Of a stretch of 64,000 nt of DNA, positions 32,906 through 40,961 are shown in pieces. The DNA comes from Embleya sp045207655 (GTDB lineage: Bacteria; Actinomycetota; Actinomycetes; Streptomycetales; Streptomycetaceae). The first letter of the stretch is position 1; each line of letters begins with the position of its first letter. The position numbers were made by a program, and so were the translations under genes. The DNA lies in contig NZ_CP108784.1 in assembly GCF_045207655.1 (NCBI RefSeq), positions 3,720,001-3,784,000 of the forward strand. The letters run 5' to 3'. The notes beneath the pieces were generated by a model that saw only the letters and a list, made by a program, of their open reading frames with translations, made no database searches and was not told the DNA's origin.

Positions 32906-33511
32906 ATGTCCCGCATATCCGTGTCGGGGGTCCGCGACGCGGCCCTGATCACCGCAGTGCTGATCGGCGCCGTCTGGGTCGTCCAGCTCGTCAACTACAC
33001 GACCGACGACTCACTGCTCACCCACGGGATCACCCCCCGGCGGGCGGACGAACTGCCGGACATCCTCAGCGCGCCGTTCCTGCACTTCGGCACCGGACAC
33101 ATCGTCTCCAACACCTTCCCGCTGATGCTGCTCGGCTTCCTGGCCGCGCTGCGCGGGGTCGCCCGGTTCCTCGCCGTACTGCTCACCATCACCCTGGTCG
33201 GCGGCCTCGGCGTGTGGCTGACCGCGCCGGACCGATCGAACACGGCGGGCGCGAGCATCCTGGTCTTCGGCCTGTTCGGCTATCTGATCGTGCGCGGGTT
33301 CGCCGACCGCCGGGTGCTGGACGTGCTGATCGGCTTCGCCGTATTGGGCCTGTACGGCAGCTCGTTCGCGATGGGGGTCACCCCGCTCGCGGAGGGAGTG
33401 TCGTGGCAGGGCCACCTGTTCGGGCTGATCGGCGGCGTGTTGGCGGCGCTGGCCTTTCGCCGCCGACGCGATGTGTCGCAGCTCTCGCCCGCGGACCTGC
33501 CCGTCGGGTAA
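32906..33511 (+). CDS. rhomboid-family intramembrane serine protease
   Basis: This is a 201-residue membrane protein with six predicted helices. The rhomboid signatures are FGTGHIVSNTFPLMLLG (H65-x-x-x-N69 on helix 2), GASILVFG (nucleophile S117, GxSxxxFG) and SWQGHLFGLIGGVLA (catalytic H170). Rhomboids cleave transmembrane segments of substrate proteins within the bilayer. The first part, residues 11-29, is the first helix. ATG 32906 follows AGGGGAGGGG; a GTG at 32900 is possible. It is divergent from ubiX and upstream of a lipoprotein gene. Substrate unknown. Confidence 0.9.
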   Translation: MSRISVSGVRDAALITAVLIGAVWVVQLVNYTTDDSLLTHGITPRRADELPDILSAPFLHFGTGHIVSNTFPLMLLGFLAALRGVARFLAVLLTITLVGGLGVWLTAPDRSNTAGASILVFGLFGYLIVRGFADRRVLDVLIGFAVLGLYGSSFAMGVTPLAEGVSWQGHLFGLIGGVLAALAFRRRRDVSQLSPADLPVG

Positions 33512-33591
33512 TGGGGTGGACATCGCTGCCTACCATTCGGGTAGGCACTCTTCGCCGTGCCATCGATCGTTTCTCGACCGGGAGTTCAACT

Positions 33592-34578
33592 GTGCGTTCG
33601 CTCCGGATATCCGCCGCGGCCCTGACCGTACCGCTGGTCCTGCTCGCCGCCGGCTGTGGCGAGTCGTCCTCGGGAGACCCCTTCAACAGCCTGGGCGGTG
33701 GCGGTGACGCCCTGGACCCCAAGGGCCCGTCGAACGAGGGACTGAGCGTCGAGGCGCTCTCCAAGCAGGCCGAGACCGGTTTCGACGACCTGACGAACCT
33801 GCGCATCCAGGGCACCGGGAAGATCTACGACACCCCGCTCGGCGTGGACGTCAAGATCGGCACTCCCGAGCAGGTCGAGGGCAAGATCACCCTCGGGGAC
33901 AAGCCGGTGGACCTGATCGGGGTCGACAAGACCGTCTACGTGCGAATCGCGCCCGGCACCGTGCAGACCCTCGTGGACCTGGGCAAGCGGGCCGAGGCCG
34001 CGTCCGGTGAGGCCCCGTCCACCGACGACTCGGAGCTGGGCGACGAGTTCACCAAGATGTTCGTCGAGGGCGCCAAGCTGGTCGAGGGCAAGTACATCAA
34101 GCTCGGCGACGGGAGCGCGGGCAAGCTCGGCCAGGACCTGCTCAAGGGCGGCAAGAAGCCTTCGCTGGACGGGCTGTTCGGCGGGTCCGACGGCTCGCCG
34201 TTCGGTGGCTCGGGCAGCTCGCCGTTCGGCTCCGACTCCGACTCGGACTCGGACTCGGACTCGGGCGGCAAGCCGAAGCTGACCAAGGGTGAGACCACCG
34301 AGATCAACGGGACCAAGGTGATCCCGCTGATCTCCAAGGAGGACGGCGCGACCCTCACCATCTACATCGCGGCCAACGGCAAGCCGTTCCCGGTCCGCGT
34401 CACCGCCGACGACAAGAGCGACGGCACCAACGAGGTCACCCTCGACCTCAAGTACTCCAAGCTCTCCGGTGGCATCTCCCCCAAGGCCCCGCCGGCCGGC
34501 GACACGATCGACCTCAACGGCCTCCTGAAGTCCTTCGGCGGCAGCGGCGGTCTGTTCGGCGAGAACAAGACGGCCTGA
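33592..34578 (+). CDS. LppX/LprG-like lipoprotein with Ser-Asp repeat
   Basis: This is a 328-residue exported lipoprotein: signal peptide VRSLRISAAALTVPLVLLAA and lipidated C22. The mature part begins with a Gly/Ser-rich linker, then SKQAETGFDDLTNLRIQGTG and GVDVKIGTPEQVEGKITLGD, a pattern of antiparallel strands like the LolA/LppX-type lipid-binding fold. A low-complexity insert (GSPFGGSGSSPFG, then alternating Ser-Asp at 34232-34264) divides it before TTEINGTKVIPLISKEDGAT. GGGAG precedes the GTG. A role in envelope lipid handling is inference from fold-like features only. Confidence 0.75.
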   Translation: MRSLRISAAALTVPLVLLAAGCGESSSGDPFNSLGGGGDALDPKGPSNEGLSVEALSKQAETGFDDLTNLRIQGTGKIYDTPLGVDVKIGTPEQVEGKITLGDKPVDLIGVDKTVYVRIAPGTVQTLVDLGKRAEAASGEAPSTDDSELGDEFTKMFVEGAKLVEGKYIKLGDGSAGKLGQDLLKGGKKPSLDGLFGGSDGSPFGGSGSSPFGSDSDSDSDSDSGGKPKLTKGETTEINGTKVIPLISKEDGATLTIYIAANGKPFPVRVTADDKSDGTNEVTLDLKYSKLSGGISPKAPPAGDTIDLNGLLKSFGGSGGLFGENKTA

Positions 34579-34821
34579 CCGGGCATGGCGGGCGGCACCC
34601 AACAACCGTCGACCGCCCGACCGACTCGCGATCGAGACGCGACACGTCGGCCCCGGCGCCCGTCACGGGTAACGGAGCCGACGTGTTCCGTGGGCACAGA
34701 GTCGGACGTCTCGCTGCTCGGCTCGATCACCACGCCGACCCTCGCACGCAGTGCTCGCACCTCTTCGGCAACGACCCGAACAAGACGGCCCGACCCGACA
34801 GAGTGCGGTCTGTACCGCCCC

Positions 34822-35400
34822 CTACGGCAGGGGTACGAGTTGTGCGGGAGAGCGGAACCACACCTCTTGTCGGGCCGGTCCCTTGTCGAGCGCGACCCGA
34901 AGTCCGAACTGCTCAGGGCGAGGGCGGTCCTGGTCGTGCCACCAGCGAACCGCAGCCATGTAGTCGTCAATGAGGCACCTGTTCCCGGCGACGGTGATCG
35001 GCCGCCCTTTGCCGTATCCGATCGACGCCGCCGCGTCGAGTCGTCGCAGCCACAGAACCCACCCGTCCGCGTCGTCGTGACCACCGGTGAGTCGGAACGT
35101 GATGCCAGGCACCAGCAGTCCGACAACGAACGCGTTCGTCTCGGTCAACGGCTGCCCGATATCGTGCCACTCCACCGGAGGATGGTCGATCTCCTCGGTC
35201 TCACCCGTGTCGGGCCAGTCGCTCCACGGATCGTCGCTCTGCGAACGCGCCTGCATGAAGGCGACTTCCCCGCCGATCGGCCCGCAGGCCACACCGTCCG
35301 CAACGGTGAGCGTGACCAGCCGGTCCCGGCCACCACTCGTTAGGCGCAGACCAAGGGCTTCGCGTGCTTGTTGCACGGCGGAGGCGGGTGATGTGGCCAT
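34822..35400 (-). CDS. hypothetical protein, third gene of the DUF6879 operon
   Basis: This is a 192-residue protein. Its first 20 residues (MATSPASAVQQAREALGLRL) resemble the opening helix of XRE regulators that normally pair with DUF6879 proteins, but the remaining helix-turn-helix is absent. Instead the sequence goes directly to a strand-rich domain (TLTVADGVACGPIGGEVAF, VEWHDIGQPLTETNAFVVGL and WVLWLRRLDAAASIGYGKGR). It lies 16 nt downstream of the DUF6879 gene and is likely cotranscribed. Function unknown; the short XRE-like start may be a fusion scar or chance. Confidence 0.65.
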   Translation of the reverse strand: MATSPASAVQQAREALGLRLTSGGRDRLVTLTVADGVACGPIGGEVAFMQARSQSDDPWSDWPDTGETEEIDHPPVEWHDIGQPLTETNAFVVGLLVPGITFRLTGGHDDADGWVLWLRRLDAAASIGYGKGRPITVAGNRCLIDDYMAAVRWWHDQDRPRPEQFGLRVALDKGPARQEVWFRSPAQLVPLP

Positions 35401-35416
35401 TGACTCGTCGACGGTC

Positions 35417-35923
35417 TCAGGCGGGGCGGTAGGTCCGGTGGTCGATCCCGCGATGCCAGACGGCTTCGAAGGCTCTCTCGCAGAGTTGCACGACCGTCGG
35501 TTGGGTAATCGCTTCGCTTCCGTTCCAGGTGCCGTCGCCCAGGAAGTGATTGAACAGGACGGCGTCGTCCAGCAGCCAGAAGTCGTTGCCCGGCAGGGCG
35601 AGATCGGATGCCTGTCGGCGCGGCAGCCATCGAACCTCTTCGCCGGCCGCGAGGTTCGCCGCCGAGGTCGCCTCGTGCTCGTAGCGGATGTAGTCGCTGA
35701 TCGGCTCGGACACGATCCGGGCTCTACGCACTTCCGCCCCATGCGCGATGGCCGAACGCACCAGGGCACGCCACGCCCGATCCGCCGGGCCGCGATCGTA
35801 CGCGACTCCCGCTCGCCACGCCGCGAACGCCGGGGACGTACCGGCGTAGTCGTCCCGCATCTCCAGGTGCCAGGCCCGCTTTCGAACCGAGGTCAGCAAC
35901 TCACCGAGCGTCGGAGTCGTCAC
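35417..35923 (-). CDS. DUF6879 family protein
   Basis: This is a 168-residue protein with the DUF6879 pattern: LGELLTSVRKRAWHLEMRDD near the N-terminus, WRALVRSAIAHGAEVRRARI, VSEPISDYIRYEHEATSAAN, LAAGEEVRWLPRRQA, and DFWLLDDAVLFNHFLGDGTW. Proteins of this family accompany XRE-type regulators in actinomycetes; their role is not established. The GTG at 35923 lies inside the 3' end of the upstream small gene, overlapping by 23 nt. It is the middle gene of a three-gene unit. Confidence 0.82.
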   Translation of the reverse strand: MTTPTLGELLTSVRKRAWHLEMRDDYAGTSPAFAAWRAGVAYDRGPADRAWRALVRSAIAHGAEVRRARIVSEPISDYIRYEHEATSAANLAAGEEVRWLPRRQASDLALPGNDFWLLDDAVLFNHFLGDGTWNGSEAITQPTVVQLCERAFEAVWHRGIDHRTYRPA

Positions 35924-36131
35924 CGGTGCCGTCCATCTCCGGAAAGAACCGCGGCATGCGCAGTGGAAGTTCGATCGCGTCCTCATGGCCCGGGATGGTC
36001 AGTTGGGCCACCTGCTCGGCCCGCGCCTTCCAGGACTGGATCACGAGCGTCCCACGCGCGGGACCCAAGTACACGGTCGGGGAATTGCCATGCTCGGATT
36101 CCGGGTCCTTGCCGAGGAGTTGCAAAGCCAT
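35901..36131 (-). CDS. small protein, first gene of the DUF6879 operon
   Basis: This is a 76-residue acidic protein (MALQLLGKDPESEHGNSPTV, then YLGPARGTLVIQSWKARAEQ and a C-terminal DGTGDDSDAR). Two consecutive ATGs (36134, 36131) and a GTG at 36164 are alternative starts; GGGAG upstream favours the second ATG. Homologues of this size usually precede DUF6879 genes. No domain is recognised. The region 36132-36389 upstream holds no other gene that I can support. Confidence 0.65.
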   Translation of the reverse strand: MALQLLGKDPESEHGNSPTVYLGPARGTLVIQSWKARAEQVAQLTIPGHEDAIELPLRMPRFFPEMDGTGDDSDAR

Positions 36132-36389
36132 CATCGTCTCCCGCGCCGAAGTGAACACCTTCACCGAGTGTGCGCGGCCGGATACACGATCTGCCACATG
36201 GTTGCGCGAAGTTGCGCACCCGCGCGATCGGATGAGCCGACCGAATCCAAGCTTGGGCAATCCTCGTTGCGGAGCCTCGCGGACAGCGGAGCCACCGGGA
36301 CGCGAGGAGTCGACGATGGGCGGCCCCGGCGTGGTCGACGCGCACGAGCAGCGTGGTGCGGAGCACCCGCGCGAATTCGTCCGCCCGGC

Positions 36390-37304
36390 CTACGGCCGCA
36401 GGCCCCGCACGCCCAGGTCCAGCAGCGCGCACACGAACAGCGCGATGCCGATGAAACCGTTCGTGGTGAAGAAGGCCCGGTTCAGCTTGGACAGGTCGTC
36501 CGGCTTGAGCAGCGAGTGTTCGTACACGAACGCCGCGCCGACGATCAGCAGGCCCAGCCACCAGAAGAAGCCCGCGCCGGTGAGCGCGCCGAACCAGATG
36601 AACAGCAGCGTGGTCACCACGTGGGTGACCTTCGAGGCGTTCAGCGCGGCGGCGATGCCCCACTTGGCCGGCACGCTCTTGACGCCGTGCGCGCGGTCGG
36701 CCGCGACGTCCTGGCAGCCGAAGATCAGGTCGAAGCCGCCGATCCAGGTGCCCACCGCCAGGCCCAGTACGACCGCCTGCCACGACCACTCGCCGGTGAT
36801 CGCCAGCCACGCGCCGACCGGCCCGATCGCCTGCGCGATGCCCAGGATCGCGTGCGGGACGTTGGTGAACCGCTTGCCGTACGGATAGATCACCATCGGG
36901 ATCACCGCGACCGGCGCGAGCGCCAGGCACAGCGGGTTCAGCAGCGCGGCGGCGACCAGGTAGAAGAACAGCGCGACCAGCGCGCCGCTCCACGCGGTGC
37001 GCACCGACACCGCGCCGGTGACCAACTCGCGCGACGCGGTGCGCGGATTGCGCGCGTCGATCTCGCGGTCGATGATCCGGTTGCAGGCCATCGCGAAGGT
37101 GCGCAGGCCGACCATCGCCACGGTGACCAGGAACAGCTCCCGGTAGTGCAGCCGTTCGTTGCTCTCGTACATCGCGGTGAAGGCCGCGATATAGGCGAAC
37201 GGCAACGCGAAGACCGAGTGCTCGATCAACACGAGGCGCAGGAACGCCTTGACCCGGCCCACCTCCGAGGGAGCCCCGGGTGCGGGTAGCGCGGCGGACG
37301 TCAC
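36390..37304 (-). CDS. mqnP: UbiA-type prenyltransferase (MqnP type)
   Basis: This is a 304-residue integral membrane prenyltransferase. The first aspartate-rich motif is NRIIDREIDARNPRT (NDxxDxxxD type) and the second is DLIFGCQDVAADRAHG (DxxxD), both needed to bind the isoprenoid diphosphate through Mg2+. About eight to nine helices are visible. It should prenylate the dihydroxynaphthoate-type intermediate of the futalosine menaquinone route. The GTG at 37304 overlaps the TGA of the UbiD gene (GTGA), giving coupling; an ATG at 37322 is an alternative that starts inside that gene. Confidence 0.92.
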   Translation of the reverse strand: MTSAALPAPGAPSEVGRVKAFLRLVLIEHSVFALPFAYIAAFTAMYESNERLHYRELFLVTVAMVGLRTFAMACNRIIDREIDARNPRTASRELVTGAVSVRTAWSGALVALFFYLVAAALLNPLCLALAPVAVIPMVIYPYGKRFTNVPHAILGIAQAIGPVGAWLAITGEWSWQAVVLGLAVGTWIGGFDLIFGCQDVAADRAHGVKSVPAKWGIAAALNASKVTHVVTTLLFIWFGALTGAGFFWWLGLLIVGAAFVYEHSLLKPDDLSKLNRAFFTTNGFIGIALFVCALLDLGVRGLRP

Positions 37305-38752
37305 AGGCCGTATTCCTTCCATCGGCGGGTCACCTTGGCGGCGGTCTCGGGATCCGACACGACCATCTCCGGCCAGCCGCCGTCGCGCGTGTAGCCCTCC
37401 TCGGGCAGCTTGCGGGTCGCGTCGATGCCCGCCTTGCCACCCCAGAACTGCTGGTACGACGCGTGATCGAGGTGGTCCACGGGCCCCTCGGTCAACAACA
37501 GGTCGCGCGCGTAGTCCGTGTTGCCGAACGCGCGCCACGCGACCTCGTGGTAGTCGTGCACGTCGCAGTCGGCGTCCACCACCACGATCAGCTTGGTCAG
37601 CGACATCATGTGCGCACCCCAGATCGCGCTCATCACCTTCTGCGCGTGCTTGGGGTACTTCTTGTCGATCGAGACGATCGCGCAGTTGTGGAAGCCGCCC
37701 GCCTCGGGCAGGTCGTAGTCGACGATGTCCGGCACGATGATCTTGAGCAGCGGCAGGAAGAACCGCTCGGTGGCCTTGCCCAGCGGCCCGTCCTCGGTGG
37801 GCGGCCGGCCGACCACGATCGACTGCAACAGCGGCTTCTCCCGCATCGTCACGCAGTCGATGGTCAGCGCCGGGAACGGCTCCTGCGGCGTGTAGAAGCC
37901 GGTGTGGTCGCCGAACGGCCCCTCCGGCAACATCTCGCCCGGGGTCAACCAGCCTTCGAGGACCACCTCGGCCTCGGCCGGGACCTGGAGCGGCACGCTC
38001 ACGCAGTCGACCATCTCGATCCGCCGACCGCCGATGAAGCCGGCGAACAGGTACTCGTCGATGTCGCCGGGCAGCGGCGCGGTGGACGCGTACGTCACCG
38101 CCGGCGGGCAGCCGAACGCGATCGCCACCGGCAGCCGCTCACCGCGCTTGGCGGCCACCTGGTAGTGGTTGCGGCTGTCCTTGTGGATCTGCCAGTGCAT
38201 CCCGATGGTGCGCCTGTCGTGCCGCTGGAGCCGGTACAGACCCAGGTTGCGCACGCCCGTGTCGGGGTCCTTGGTGTGGGTCAGGCCCAGGTTGTAGAAC
38301 GAGCCGCCGTCCTCGGGCCAGGTGAACAGCGCCGGGATGCGGTCCAGGTCGACGTCGTCGCCCTTGAGCACGACCTGCTGACAGGGTGCGTCCTTGATCT
38401 TCTTCGGCGGGATGTGCGCGACCGAACCGAGCTTGCCGAACGCCTCGCGGATCCCGGTGAACCCCTGCGGCAGCTCCGGCTTGAGCAGGCCGCCGATCTT
38501 CTCCGACAACTCGTCGTAGCTCTTCAGCCCGAGCGCCATCAGCATGCGCTCGTCGGTGCCGTAGACGTTCATCGCCAGCGGCATCGAACTGCCCTTGACG
38601 TTCTCGAACAACAGCGCCGGACCCTTGGCCTTGTTCACCCGATCGGTGATCTCACCGACCTCCAGATGCGGGTCGACCTCCGCGCGCACGCGCTTGAGTT
38701 CACCGCGCTTCTCCAGTGCCTTCAGGAAAGCGCGCAAGGTCCCGTATGCCAT
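37301..38752 (-). CDS. mqnL: UbiD-family decarboxylase (MqnL type)
   Basis: This 483-residue prFMN-dependent decarboxylase should remove the 6-carboxylate of the dihydroxynaphthoate intermediate in the futalosine pathway. Family features are the N-terminal LRAFLKALEKRGELKRV, NVYGTDERMLMALG, the prFMN/metal region GMHWQIHKDSRNHYQVA, the catalytic acidic region GEMLPEGPFGDHTGFYTPQE and VVDADCDVHDYHEVAWRAFG. It requires the prenylated flavin from the UbiX homologue at 32.2 kb. It is coupled to the UbiA-type gene by a 4-nt overlap. Confidence 0.95.
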   Translation of the reverse strand: MAYGTLRAFLKALEKRGELKRVRAEVDPHLEVGEITDRVNKAKGPALLFENVKGSSMPLAMNVYGTDERMLMALGLKSYDELSEKIGGLLKPELPQGFTGIREAFGKLGSVAHIPPKKIKDAPCQQVVLKGDDVDLDRIPALFTWPEDGGSFYNLGLTHTKDPDTGVRNLGLYRLQRHDRRTIGMHWQIHKDSRNHYQVAAKRGERLPVAIAFGCPPAVTYASTAPLPGDIDEYLFAGFIGGRRIEMVDCVSVPLQVPAEAEVVLEGWLTPGEMLPEGPFGDHTGFYTPQEPFPALTIDCVTMREKPLLQSIVVGRPPTEDGPLGKATERFFLPLLKIIVPDIVDYDLPEAGGFHNCAIVSIDKKYPKHAQKVMSAIWGAHMMSLTKLIVVVDADCDVHDYHEVAWRAFGNTDYARDLLLTEGPVDHLDHASYQQFWGGKAGIDATRKLPEEGYTRDGGWPEMVVSDPETAAKVTRRWKEYGL

Positions 38753-38844
38753 GCGTGCCAGTATCCGGTACGGACTCGCCGGACCCGCACGCGCACCCGG
38801 CCGGTCGGGCTACCTTGGTCCCTCGTGCCGAGCAGGAGGGGTAC

Positions 38845-40959
38845 ATGCTCACGGTCGCTTCGGAATTGCGTTCGGTGGTCGTCCATGCCGTGGGGGCGGT
38901 GTGTGTGCGGAATTGCGACGTGGACCTGCCGGCCGGCCCACCGGGTCCGGTGCGGGTGCGGGTGACCGGATTCCCGCTCACCGCCTACGGCGACTGGCTG
39001 CGCGCGCGGGTGATCGGCGGCGACACGGGGGTGCGGGTCACCGACATCCGGCCCGTGGTCGACGTCGAGGTGGTCGAGGAGACGGACCTGCCCGCCGTAC
39101 TGCTCGACCTGGAGGCGGCCGAGTCCCGGGTCCGGGCGCTGCGCGCGAAAAGCGCCCGGCTGGCCGACGAACTGGCCGAGATCGCCGGACTCCAGGCGGT
39201 ACTGCCATCCGTGCGCCGCGGTGATCCGCCACGCCCCGCACCGGTGTCCGCGCTGCTGGAGCTGGCCGCGTTCACGGACGAGCGGGCCGAGGCGCTGTAC
39301 GAGCGCATCGGCGTCTGCGACGCCGAACTGCGCGAGGCGGTCCGCGACACCGAGCTGTTCCGGGCCCGGCTCAACGCCGCGTCCGGCGCGCAGCGCACCG
39401 AACGGGCCCAGGCGTCCGGCACCGCGGTGGTCACCCTGGAGCACACCGGCGAAGCCGGCCCGGTCGAGCTGGCCGTGGAGTACCACGTGCCCGGCGCGCG
39501 CTGGGCGCCGATGTACCAGCTGCGCCTGGACGAGGCGATGACCGGCGGCACGCTGGTCATGCGGGCCTGCGTCGCGCAGCGCACCGGTGAGGACTGGACC
39601 GGCGTACGGCTCGGCCTGTCCACCGCCGACCTGGCCCGGAGCACCGACCTGCCCGAGCTCAAGTCGCTGCGCCTGGGCCGCCGGCAGAGCGCGCCCGCAC
39701 ACGCGGGTTGGCGCGAGCCACCGGCCGGGCTGGCCGAACTGTTCGCGGGCTACGACGTGGGCGTGGCCAGGCGCCCGGCGGCGCGGTCGGCGTATGCCGG
39801 GGCGGCTGCGGCCCCGGCCGAGGAGTTCGCCGCCGAGGACCGGGTCCTGTATCGGGCGGCGCCGATGCCCGCGCCGATCACCCCGGCGGCCCCGGGGGCG
39901 GCCATGCCGCCGCCGATGCAGGCCGCCGGCGGCTTCGGCGCGCCGCCGCCCGCCCCGCGCCCCGCCGCCGCGAGGGCGCGCCGGGCCCGAGGCGCCGCGT
40001 CCCAGGACTCGGCGCTCGAAGGCTCCGCGCCCGGCGGCGCCTTCGAACTCGCCCGTTTCGACGGCGCGGCCGACGAGGACCCGATCTCGCCGAAGGCCGA
40101 ACCGGCCCCGCCGGCGCAGCCCGAGCCGGGCAGCGACCTCCTCGACTACGCGGCCCTGGAACTGCGCGGCGCGGACGACGCCGAGGCCCGCGGCCGGCTG
40201 CGCGCCGCGCCGTACGGTGCGGGTGGAACCGCGATGGAGTACCGCCGGCGCGCCGACGAGGTGACCCGGCTGACGCTGCCCGAGCACGCGCGCGCGCCGC
40301 GCGACGCGGCCGGGTCGTACGACTATCGCTTCGACACCACGGCGCCCGCCGAGGTGGCCGCCGACGGGGTGTGGCACACCATCCCGGTGTGCGAGATCGA
40401 GGTCTCGCTCGAGCCCGAGTTCGTCTGCGTACCGGCCCTGGACGACGCGGTGTTCGGCACGGTCGTGCTCGCCAACGCGTCGGCGCACGCGCTGCTCCAC
40501 GGCCCGGCGGACGTCTCGGTGGCCGGCGAGTTCCTGATGACCGTGCCGCTGCCGACGCTCGCGCCCGGCGCGCGCGAACGGGTCGGCGTGGGCGTCGTGG
40601 AGAGCGTGCAGGTGTCGCGGAACGCGCACATGCGCGAGTCGACGGCGGGTCTGCGCGGCGGTACGGCCGTGCTCGACCACCGGATCGAGATCGAGGCGGT
40701 CAACCACCTCGCCCGGCCGATCCGGCTGGACATCCTGGAGCGTGTTCCGGTCACCGACGACAAGGACGTCAAGATCGAGGAGCACGCCGGCGCGCCGCGC
40801 TGGGTGGAGGACACCGAACTGCGCGACGGGCGGCACGTCCCGGGCGCGCGGGTGTGGCACGTCGAACTCGCCCCGGGCGAGCGGAAGAACCTGACCGGTG
40901 GCTACGAGATCCGGATCCCGGCAGCGAAGGCCGTGGTCGGCGGCAACAGGAGGGTCTGA
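38845..40959 (+). CDS. DUF4139 protein with Ala/Pro-rich insert
   Basis: This is a 704-residue protein. The N-terminal part (VVVHAVGAVCVRNCDVDLPA) and coiled-coil region (LDLEAAESRVRALRAKSARL) precede the DUF4139 core, marked by LAVEYHVPGARWAPMYQLRL and QRTGEDWTGVRLGLSTADL. A low-complexity A/P/R-rich insert of about 190 residues (roughly 310-500) interrupts the core before YDYRFDTTAPAEVAADGVWH and the final strands. AGGAGGGG precedes the ATG. A second DUF4139 gene starts 2 nt after this stop. The family includes a mucoidy-inhibitor-like protein; the biochemical role is unknown. Confidence 0.85.
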   Translation: MLTVASELRSVVVHAVGAVCVRNCDVDLPAGPPGPVRVRVTGFPLTAYGDWLRARVIGGDTGVRVTDIRPVVDVEVVEETDLPAVLLDLEAAESRVRALRAKSARLADELAEIAGLQAVLPSVRRGDPPRPAPVSALLELAAFTDERAEALYERIGVCDAELREAVRDTELFRARLNAASGAQRTERAQASGTAVVTLEHTGEAGPVELAVEYHVPGARWAPMYQLRLDEAMTGGTLVMRACVAQRTGEDWTGVRLGLSTADLARSTDLPELKSLRLGRRQSAPAHAGWREPPAGLAELFAGYDVGVARRPAARSAYAGAAAAPAEEFAAEDRVLYRAAPMPAPITPAAPGAAMPPPMQAAGGFGAPPPAPRPAAARARRARGAASQDSALEGSAPGGAFELARFDGAADEDPISPKAEPAPPAQPEPGSDLLDYAALELRGADDAEARGRLRAAPYGAGGTAMEYRRRADEVTRLTLPEHARAPRDAAGSYDYRFDTTAPAEVAADGVWHTIPVCEIEVSLEPEFVCVPALDDAVFGTVVLANASAHALLHGPADVSVAGEFLMTVPLPTLAPGARERVGVGVVESVQVSRNAHMRESTAGLRGGTAVLDHRIEIEAVNHLARPIRLDILERVPVTDDKDVKIEEHAGAPRWVEDTELRDGRHVPGARVWHVELAPGERKNLTGGYEIRIPAAKAVVGGNRRV

Positions 40960-40961
40960 CC

